The notes under the pieces are model-generated. The model made no database searches, had not been told where the DNA came from, and was given only the letters and a program-made list of their open reading frames with translations. From the NCBI GenBank assembly GCA_946183815.1, contig CAMHDG010000078.1:1-7143 (forward strand): DNA of 7,143 bases, in the 5' to 3' direction. The DNA comes from an uncultured bacterium. Its GTDB lineage: Bacteria; Cyanobacteriota; Vampirovibrionia; Gastranaerophilales; Gastranaerophilaceae. Shown here in pieces: positions 1 through 4,847 of the stretch. The translations under genes were made by a program, and so were the position numbers. Positions within the stretch are counted from its first letter, which is position 1; each line of letters starts with the position of its first letter.

Positions 1-3
1 CTC

Positions 4-38
4 TCTCTCCAAGGAGAGATATATCTGCTTCGCAGATA
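4..38. repeat. Two adjacent perfect inverted repeats (tandem hairpins)
   Basis: Two hairpins lie back to back. TCTCTCC (4-10) pairs with GGAGAGA (13-19), and TATCTGC (22-28) pairs with GCAGATA (32-38) around a TTC loop. Neither is followed by a clear T-tract on either strand, so a classical intrinsic terminator is not well supported. They could be the 3' end of an upstream transcript or one copy of a dispersed intergenic palindromic repeat. The window edge cuts off the context. The rest of 1-81 shows no gene that I can support. Confidence 0.5.
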
Positions 39-81
39 AACAATAATTTATCCTCCAAAAGTATGAAATTATTGAATTAAT

Positions 82-110
82 TTTACTATTGTGTTACTCT
101 TTGTTATGAT
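82..110 (+). promoter_or_regulatory. Sigma70-type promoter for the LysM gene
   Basis: TTTACT (82-87, four of six matches to TTGACA) is separated by exactly 17 bases from TATGAT (105-110, five of six matches to TATAAT). Transcription would start near 117, giving a leader of about 28 bases before the ATG at 145. This placement also argues against any start codon upstream of 117 for the LysM gene. Confidence 0.6.
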
Positions 111-144
111 AAACTTGTGTATCAAAGAAATTTGGGTGAGGAAT

Positions 145-690
145 ATGAAAAGTTCTACATTAAGAAGATCAAATATTACAAGAGAAAAAATGGCTATGTT
201 AAGTGCATTGTCAGAGTATAATGCATCAAAAGGCAGAAGTAATGCAAATATTACAGACAAGCAGGCTGCTCTCGATATGTTGTGGAGAAACTTTGATTTG
301 GTAACATCATCTTCAAAGAGTCCAAAAGCATATTTTACGGTGGGGTTCTTTACAGGAATAGTTGCTTCATTAGTTGTAGCGATATTCATTAGTTTCTTTA
401 TTGGTTATTCACCATTAAATGATTTGAATTTCTCTGCTCCAAAATCAGCAAAAGAGAATGTTAAATTTACTTTTATTCCTGCAGATAAGCAAGCACCATC
501 TGAAGAAGCAGTTCAAAAACCGCTTGAAAAAGAATATACGGTTCAGGCAGGTGATAGCCTTGAAGATATTTCTGTCCGCTTTTACGGTAAATATGATGAA
601 TCTAAAATTAAGGCTATACAGGTTAAAAACGAGTTAAAAGATGTTAACTCAATAAAAATAGGTCAAAAACTTATAATCCCTATGGAATAA
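145..690 (+). CDS. Membrane-anchored LysM domain protein
   Basis: This 181-residue protein is predicted to sit in the cytoplasmic membrane with its C-terminus outside, where the LysM domain would bind the N-acetylglucosamine-containing glycan of peptidoglycan. Residues 1-61 are basic and polar (cytoplasmic). Residues about 63-88 form one strong membrane helix, residues 89-129 are a polar linker, and residues 130-179 are a single LysM domain. That domain opens with YTVQAGDSLEDIS, has a central RFYGKY and ends in IKIGQKLIIP, all family hallmarks. There is no enzymatic domain, so it may be a wall anchor or scaffold. I chose ATG 145 because it follows GGGTGAGGA closely and lies just downstream of the promoter; an in-frame TTG at 91 would lie upstream of the predicted transcript start. 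Its stop codon falls inside a terminator-like hairpin, suggesting a largely monocistronic unit. The LysM call is firm; the physiological role is inferred. Confidence 0.85.
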   Translation: MKSSTLRRSNITREKMAMLSALSEYNASKGRSNANITDKQAALDMLWRNFDLVTSSSKSPKAYFTVGFFTGIVASLVVAIFISFFIGYSPLNDLNFSAPKSAKENVKFTFIPADKQAPSEEAVQKPLEKEYTVQAGDSLEDISVRFYGKYDESKIKAIQVKNELKDVNSIKIGQKLIIPME

Positions 691-712
691 TATCCATAGG
701 GTTTGTTTGTTT
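678..712 (+). terminator. Rho-independent terminator overlapping the LysM gene stop
   Basis: CCCTATGGA (678-686) and TCCATAGGG (693-701) form a perfect 9-bp stem with a 6-base loop. A T-rich tract (TTTGTTTGTTT, 702-712) follows directly. The left arm encodes the last residues of the LysM protein, and its TAA stop (688-690) lies in the loop. The T-tract is interrupted by G residues, so termination may be partial, leaving read-through into glyA possible. Confidence 0.75.
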
Positions 713-731
713 ATGTTTGAGGGAGTTATTG

Positions 732-1976
732 ATGAATTTAGAGAATATAAGAAAAGTTGATTCTGCGGTTGCAGAACTTATTGAGAGTGAATTAAAAAGA
801 CAGCAAACTACTATCGAATTAATTGCAAGCGAAAATTTCACGTCACCTGCGGTTATGGAGGCATGCGGTTCTGTTTTAACAAATAAATATGCAGAAGGCA
901 AACCTCACAAAAGATATTATAACGGTTGTGACCATATAGATGTTATTGAAGAACTTGCCCAAAAAAGAGCGTGTGAACTTTTTGGCATGGCTCATGCTAA
1001 TGTCCAGCCACACAGTGGTGCGCAGGCAAATATGGCTGTTTTTATGGCTGTTCTTAAACCTGGGGACAGAGTTTTAAGCATGGATTTATCAAATGGCGGA
1101 CATTTAAGTCATGGTTCTCCCGTTAATTTTTCAGGCATGTATTTTGATGTAAAAAGTTATGGTATTGACGCAAACGGTAGTATAGATTACGAAGATGTTC
1201 GCCGTATGGCACTTGAACATAAACCAAAACTTATCATTTGCGGGGCAAGTAATTATTCTAAAATTATTGATTTTAAAAAATTTAGAGAAATTGCAGACGA
1301 GGTTGGTGCATACCTGCTTGCTGATATTGCGCATATTGCAGGTCTGATAGCAGGCGGTGTTCATCCATCCCCTGCGGGCTACGCTCATTTTGTTACGACT
1401 ACTACTCACAAAACGTTAAGAGGTCCTCGTGGCGGGATAACAATGTGTGATGAAGAGTTTGCACAAATGATTGATAAGGCAGTTTTCCCTGGGATGCAAG
1501 GAGGACCTTTAGAGCATATTATTGCAGGTAAGGCAGTTGCTTTATTAGAAGCATCAAAACCTGAATTTAAGGTTTATGCTCAAAATATCGTTAAAAACGC
1601 AAAAGCCCTTGCTCAAGGGTTACTTGATAATGGTATGGATATTGTCGGCGGGATGACAGAAAATCATTTAATGACGCTTGATTTACGTTCAACAGGTAAA
1701 ACAGGTAAGGATATGGCTAATGTTCTTGAGGTTGTAGGTATTACTGCTAATAAAAATACCGTACCGAATGATCCTCAAAGTCCGTTTGTTACAAGTGGTA
1801 TCAGACTTGGCGCTGCTGCCGCTACAACAAGAGGTTTTGATGAAGATGCAATGAAAGAGGTTGCGAGAATTATATCCGAAGCAATTAAAAATTCTGATAA
1901 TCAAGAAAAATTGGCAGAATTAAAAAAGGCTTCACTTGAATTATGTAAAAAATTCCCGTTATATGAAAATCTGTAA
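732..1976 (+). CDS. glyA: Serine hydroxymethyltransferase
   Basis: This cytoplasmic, PLP-dependent enzyme converts serine and tetrahydrofolate to glycine and 5,10-methylene-tetrahydrofolate, the main supply of one-carbon units. The product is 414 residues, close to the roughly 417 of E. coli GlyA, and looks complete. Visible signatures are ELIASENF (29-36), YYNGC (62-66), the SGAQAN loop (95-100), GGHLSHGSPVNFSG (122-135), and DIAHIAGLIAGGVHP (198-212). The PLP-lysine motif TTTTHKTLRGPRGG places the Schiff-base lysine at K227. I chose ATG 732 because GAGGGAG (719-725) sits 6 bases upstream; an in-frame TTG at 717 precedes that ribosome site. The gene follows the LysM terminator by about 20 bases, so it needs either read-through or its own promoter (a perfect TATAAT lies at 672-677). 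A GGAGG 4 bases after its stop leads into the next gene, suggesting the two share a transcript. Confidence 0.97.
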   Translation: MNLENIRKVDSAVAELIESELKRQQTTIELIASENFTSPAVMEACGSVLTNKYAEGKPHKRYYNGCDHIDVIEELAQKRACELFGMAHANVQPHSGAQANMAVFMAVLKPGDRVLSMDLSNGGHLSHGSPVNFSGMYFDVKSYGIDANGSIDYEDVRRMALEHKPKLIICGASNYSKIIDFKKFREIADEVGAYLLADIAHIAGLIAGGVHPSPAGYAHFVTTTTHKTLRGPRGGITMCDEEFAQMIDKAVFPGMQGGPLEHIIAGKAVALLEASKPEFKVYAQNIVKNAKALAQGLLDNGMDIVGGMTENHLMTLDLRSTGKTGKDMANVLEVVGITANKNTVPNDPQSPFVTSGIRLGAAAATTRGFDEDAMKEVARIISEAIKNSDNQEKLAELKKASLELCKKFPLYENL

Positions 1977-1980
1977 TTTG

Positions 1981-1985
1981 GGAGG
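1981..1985 (+). promoter_or_regulatory. Strong ribosome binding site with no ATG/GTG/TTG at normal distance
   Basis: A perfect GGAGG starts 5 bases after the glyA stop. The next 25 bases contain no ATG, GTG or TTG in any frame. In the frame of the downstream transferase, an ATT begins at 1994 (spacing 8). This site therefore decides a non-canonical start for that gene. Confidence 0.7.
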
Positions 1986-1993
1986 ATAAGAAA

Positions 1994-3061
1994 ATTTTAA
2001 TCAAGTTATCAGAAACAGTTGGTATAAATATAATTGGCGCAGTAATATCTTATATTTTGGGTGTGTTTATTGTGCCGTTGGTTATTTCTTTTTCTAAAAA
2101 AGAAGGGCTTGTTGATATGCCGGGTGAAAGAAAAATTCACAAAAAGCCTGTTTCGAGAATAGGCGGTGTTGCAATATGGGCAAGCACTATGCTTACTTTT
2201 CTGTTTTTGGTTCTGTTGAGTTATTATCCGTATGGCAGTCTTGTGTCTGGGTTGTTGCTCGGCGGAACAATGATGTTTCTTTTAGGTTTAATTGATGATG
2301 TTTATAATCTTGATGCTAAATTTAAGTTGTTAATTCAGATTTTGGTAGCAACTATGGTTTATTGTTTAGGGGTTCAGTTTGACACTATTCTAAACCCTGT
2401 TCATCCATTATCACAAGTAATTCATTTAAGTGTTTGGGCATCTTATCCGCTTACGGTTTTATGGGTTGTAGGTATTAGTAATGCAGTTAATTTTATTGAC
2501 GGTGTTGACGGGCTTGCCGGTTCTGTTATAACAATTAATGCGATTACTTTGGCTATTATTGCACTTGCAATGACTCCGCCTAATCCTATAAGTGCTTTGA
2601 TTGCGTTTATTCTTGCAGGTTCTATGATGGCATTTTTAACCTTTAATTTTAACCCTGCAAAAATATTTATGGGCGATTCAGGTGCTTTATTTTCAGGGTT
2701 TATGCTGGCAACAATTTCGATTACAGGGGTGATGAAAAGTGCTACGCTTGCTATACTTTTACCGTTCCTTGTGCTTGCAGTTCCTATTATGGATATAACT
2801 TATTCAAGTTTAAGACGTATATTCAAAGGGAAATCTCCTTTTGTAGCCGATGCTGAACATATTCATCATAAACTCTTGAAAGCAGGTTTTTCACAAAAAT
2901 TAACAGTGGTTATTATGTCTGCAGTTGCTATTATTGCGGGTTTGATTGCAATGAGTTTTATGAGTGCAATAACAATTAAGCACTATGTTTGTTATATAAT
3001 TATTGTTGTTATATCGATGTTAGTGTTGAGTTTGTTTGATATCTTCACTAAAAAATCATAA
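1994..3061 (+). CDS. Polyprenyl-phosphate sugar-1-phosphate transferase (MraY/WecA/TagO family)
   Basis: This is an integral membrane enzyme that transfers a (probably N-acetyl) hexosamine-1-phosphate from a UDP-sugar to undecaprenyl phosphate, starting a lipid-linked glycan such as O-antigen, teichoic-acid-like polymer or capsule. With the ATT start the protein has 355 residues and many hydrophobic helices. Family motifs are present: GLVDMPGERKIHKKPVSRIGG near the N-terminus, LIDDVYNLDAKFK (Asp100-Asp101), NAVNFIDGVDGLAG (162-175, with Asp168 and Asp171), NPAKIFMGDSG (219-229) and the HIHH loop at 288-291. The HIHH loop and the GLVDxPxxRKxH start resemble WecA/TagO more than MraY. Starting at the first conventional codon (TTG 2057) would leave only 13 residues before KKEGLVD and cut the first membrane helix. 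WecA has about 31 there, and the ATT start gives 34. The sugar and the pathway cannot be told from this window. Confidence 0.88.
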   Translation: MLIKLSETVGINIIGAVISYILGVFIVPLVISFSKKEGLVDMPGERKIHKKPVSRIGGVAIWASTMLTFLFLVLLSYYPYGSLVSGLLLGGTMMFLLGLIDDVYNLDAKFKLLIQILVATMVYCLGVQFDTILNPVHPLSQVIHLSVWASYPLTVLWVVGISNAVNFIDGVDGLAGSVITINAITLAIIALAMTPPNPISALIAFILAGSMMAFLTFNFNPAKIFMGDSGALFSGFMLATISITGVMKSATLAILLPFLVLAVPIMDITYSSLRRIFKGKSPFVADAEHIHHKLLKAGFSQKLTVVIMSAVAIIAGLIAMSFMSAITIKHYVCYIIIVVISMLVLSLFDIFTKKS

Positions 3062-3074
3062 TCAATGGGGAAGT

Positions 3075-3557
3075 ATGGATTTTAATAAGATAGAATTAGA
3101 TGATATTTTTAAACCAAGTCAGCAGGTAAATACAACTATTAAAAACGATGATTTATGTACTGATTTAGAGGTTTCTGTGCTTTTGGCGAAAACTGCAGTT
3201 CCATATTCTCACAGAAGAATTGCTAATAACTATGTTATTTTAAAACGTATTTGTAAATTTCAGGTTGTTCAGCCACGTATTACTTATATGGAAAAGGCTA
3301 TGCTTTCAAAATACTTGTTTTCGACTTTAGAAAATACCCCTATATCAAAAGTTAACAGAGAATTATCTCTTTTGAAAGATTGGGCTATTTCTACTGATGA
3401 TGCTTTGAGGAATGATTCAACTGAAATTCTTAACATAAGGGTTAAAGAGTTAAAACATATTTTATCAAACAACTATACAAATAATTCAAATGAAATGTTA
3501 AAGGGTTACAAGGCACTGGATTCGTATTTAACAAACATAACAAAGTATTACAGATAG
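3075..3557 (+). CDS. Conserved-looking protein of unknown function, 160 residues
   Basis: I do not recognise this family. The product is 160 residues, with no signal peptide or membrane helix, and looks cytoplasmic and mostly helical. The first 30 residues are acidic and polar (DFNKIELDDIF). Residues 38-76 are basic, with AVPYSHRRIANNYVILKRI and VQPRITYMEKA, and residues 77-140 look like amphipathic helices. There are two cysteines (28 and 60), which are not arranged as a metal site. ATG 3075 is preferred because GGGGAAG lies just upstream, only 3-4 bases away; an in-frame ATG at 3036 lies inside the transferase gene. It begins 13 bases after the transferase stop, so it is probably co-transcribed with glyA and the transferase. 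Its codon use resembles its neighbours. The reading frame is well supported by context, but its function is open. Confidence 0.7.
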   Translation: MDFNKIELDDIFKPSQQVNTTIKNDDLCTDLEVSVLLAKTAVPYSHRRIANNYVILKRICKFQVVQPRITYMEKAMLSKYLFSTLENTPISKVNRELSLLKDWAISTDDALRNDSTEILNIRVKELKHILSNNYTNNSNEMLKGYKALDSYLTNITKYYR

Positions 3558-3567
3558 TTTTTCTTCT

Positions 3568-3597
3568 TTATCTGCTCGAATTTTTTTATAGTATAAT
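3568..3597 (+). promoter_or_regulatory. Candidate promoter for panD and the downstream cluster
   Basis: The 64-base gap before panD contains a perfect TATAAT (3592-3597). A weak -35 (TTATCT, 3568-3573, three of six matches) lies 18 bases upstream, across a spacer with a T7 run. Transcription would begin near 3604, leaving about 18 leader bases that include the AAGGAG ribosome site (3607-3612). The -10 is convincing and the -35 is not; the base composition is AT-rich, so chance is possible. Confidence 0.5.
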
Positions 3598-3621
3598 GAT
3601 AGAGTTAAGGAGATATGTGTA

Positions 3622-3972
3622 ATGTTATTAGAATTTTTAAATTCAAAAATCCACAGAGCAACTGTCACTGATTCAAATTTGAATTATGTGGGTTCTATCA
3701 CAATAGATGAAGATATAATAGATAAGGCTAATATAAAAGAGTGGCAAAAAGTTGATATTTTGGATATCAATAATGGTGAAAGATTTCAGACTTATGTCAT
3801 AAAAGGAAAAAGGGGCTCAAAAATGTTTTGCGTAAACGGTGCTGCCGCAAGAAAAGTTCAGGCAGGCGACAAAATTATTATTTGTTCATACCGTTATGTC
3901 ACAGAAGAAGAACTTGAGGGATATAAGCCAACTATTGTTCAAATTGATGAGAACAATAATATGGTAGGATAA
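3622..3972 (+). CDS. panD: Aspartate 1-decarboxylase, pyruvoyl-dependent proenzyme
   Basis: This cytoplasmic enzyme decarboxylates L-aspartate to beta-alanine for pantothenate and coenzyme A synthesis. It is made as an inactive chain that cleaves itself before a serine to create the pyruvoyl cofactor. The 116-residue product is slightly shorter than E. coli PanD (126) but complete. The cleavage site Gly24-Ser25 lies in NYVGSITID. Lys9 and His11 (in SKIHRATVT), Arg54 and Tyr58 (in ERFQTYVI) and the NGAAA motif (72-76) match active-site positions known in the family. ATG 3622 follows AAGGAG by 9 bases. No panB or panC is nearby, so it sits apart from the rest of the pathway, at the head of a run that leads into a small gene and a two-component system. 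The family call is firm; any functional link to the regulators is unproven. Confidence 0.97.
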   Translation: MLLEFLNSKIHRATVTDSNLNYVGSITIDEDIIDKANIKEWQKVDILDINNGERFQTYVIKGKRGSKMFCVNGAAARKVQAGDKIIICSYRYVTEEELEGYKPTIVQIDENNNMVG

Positions 3973-3989
3973 TATAAGGCAGATAATGT

Positions 3990-4139
3990 ATGGTAAAAGA
4001 TTTTTCTTTTAATAATAAGAAAAAAAAGAAGGTTGTTATTAATACCAAAAATATGGGTGTTAATATAGATAAGAATGAATACTATACAATAAAAGATTCT
4101 TACACAAATTATCCTGAAAACTATTATAGAGGCAGATAA
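3990..4139 (+). CDS. Small basic protein, 49 residues, unknown
   Basis: This short gene lies between panD and the response regulator. ATG 3990 follows AAGGCAG (3976-3982), and TAA (4137-4139) shares its last A with the ATG of the response regulator, a typical translational-coupling arrangement. The product begins MVKDFSFNN, then five consecutive lysines (10-14), then KVVINTKNMGVNIDKNEYYT, and ends YPENYYRGR. It is basic, rich in Asn, Lys and Tyr, with no membrane helix or signal peptide. I recognise no family. The lysine run is encoded by an A8 tract carrying an in-frame A AAA AAG heptamer followed by a stem-loop (see the separate entry). Support for the gene is the ribosome site, the exact stop/start overlap and the filling of an otherwise empty 166-base gap in a packed run. 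It could instead be a leader whose translation controls the regulator. No homolog search was possible. Confidence 0.6.
   Translation: MVKDFSFNNKKKKKVVINTKNMGVNIDKNEYYTIKDSYTNYPENYYRGR
4022..4065 (+). other. dnaX-like slippery heptamer plus stem-loop inside the 49-codon gene
   Basis: A AAA AAG (4022-4028) is in the correct phase for -1 slippage in the frame of the small gene. After an 8-base spacer, TATTAATACC (4037-4046) can pair with GGTGTTAATA (4056-4065) around a 9-base loop, giving ten pairs including one G-U. A -1 shift would add Glu-Gly-Cys-Tyr and stop at 4040-4042, giving a 17-residue product. The stem is AU-rich and weak, and A-runs are common in this DNA, so this is only a candidate. 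Confidence 0.25.
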
Positions 4140-4846
4140 TGGAAAATTTAAAACGAATTTTAATTGTAGATGATGATGACGAGATTAGAGAACTTTTAGA
4201 GTTTGATATAGCACAGAGCGGGTATTTTGTTGATACTGCATCAGATGGAAAAGAAGGGCTTACTAAAGTTTTAAATAACAGTTATGATTTGGTTATTTTA
4301 GATGTTATGATGCCAAAAATGAACGGATTTGATGTGTGTAAAAATATAAGACAGGCTAAACTGTCTATTCCTGTTCTTATGCTAACTGCAAAGGGAACTA
4401 TTGATGATAAAACCGTAGGGTTTGATTGTGGTGCAGATGATTATTTAGTTAAACCATTTGATGTTCAGGAGGTACTTTTAAGAATCAGAGTTTTGTTAAG
4501 ACGTAATCAGCCACAGCAAGAGCAAAGTCTTTCAAATGAGATATTGCAGGCAGGTAATATAGAAATATTCCCTGACACATTGGAATGTGTTATTGTTAAT
4601 AAGAAAATTAAGTTAACTCCGACAGAGTTTGAAATTTTGTACTGTTTAATGCAGCACTTTAATAACGCCGTAACTCTTGCAACCTTGCTCGATGAGGTTT
4701 GGGGTTATGACAGTGACGAGGATGTTAGAATGTTGAGAGTTCATGTTGGCGGGTTAAGAAATAAAATTGAGCCTGATTCTAAAAAACCTCAATATCTCCA
4801 TACTGTTACTAATGTTGGGTATAAATTAACCCCATTTGGAGAATAA
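4139..4846 (+). CDS. OmpR/PhoB-family response regulator
   Basis: This is a cytoplasmic transcription factor activated by phosphotransfer from a histidine kinase, presumably the one encoded next. The 235-residue product has a receiver domain (residues about 5-120) with the acidic pocket at Asp11-Asp12-Asp13, phospho-acceptor Asp55 in LVILDVMMPKMNG, the switch Thr83 (VLMLTAK) and Lys105 in LVKPF. A linker follows, then a winged-helix DNA-binding domain (about 136-232) with KLTPTEFEILYCL, LLDEVWGY, the recognition-helix region VRMLRVHVGGLRNKI and the wing TVTNVGYKL. All key residues are intact. Its ATG overlaps the stop of the 49-codon gene by one base, with GAGGCAG just upstream, and its end holds the ribosome site of the kinase gene. 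The target genes cannot be deduced, though OmpR-type regulators often control their own operon. Confidence 0.95.
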   Translation: MENLKRILIVDDDDEIRELLEFDIAQSGYFVDTASDGKEGLTKVLNNSYDLVILDVMMPKMNGFDVCKNIRQAKLSIPVLMLTAKGTIDDKTVGFDCGADDYLVKPFDVQEVLLRIRVLLRRNQPQQEQSLSNEILQAGNIEIFPDTLECVIVNKKIKLTPTEFEILYCLMQHFNNAVTLATLLDEVWGYDSDEDVRMLRVHVGGLRNKIEPDSKKPQYLHTVTNVGYKLTPFGE

Positions 4847-4847
4847 T

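Noticed and set aside
1..56. Possible divergent gene on the minus strand: GGAGG (complement of 52-56), then TTG (complement of 41-43), open to the window edge
   Set aside because: Only 14 codons are visible, they run straight through both hairpins, and no promoter is convincing. It cannot be distinguished from chance.
91..144. Earlier TTG start for the LysM protein
   Set aside because: It lies upstream of the predicted transcription start and has no ribosome site; ATG 145 is better placed.
717..731. Earlier TTG start for glyA
   Set aside because: It precedes and overlaps the GAGGGAG ribosome site that serves ATG 732, and GlyA proteins align well from the ATG.
717..1000. A glycine or other riboswitch controlling glyA
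   Set aside because: The space before glyA is only about 40 bases, mostly terminator, too short for a known glycine riboswitch.
1131..1409. Minus-strand open frame inside glyA, and similar ones at 69-389, 680-901, 1689-1904, 3284-3472, 6158-6472 and 6423-6611
   Set aside because: Most lie opposite firmly identified genes and the one at 3284-3472 opposite the 160-residue gene. They have no ribosome sites or recognisable domains and look like antisense shadows of real coding frames.
3551..3574. CAGATA...TATCTG inverted repeat after the 160-residue gene, followed later by a T7 run, as a terminator
   Set aside because: The stem is only 6 weak pairs with a 12-base loop, and the T-run is separated from it by six bases. 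It is not convincing.
4836..4847. Earlier TTG start for the histidine kinase
   Set aside because: It overlaps GGAG at 4838-4841, which is well spaced for ATG 4848.
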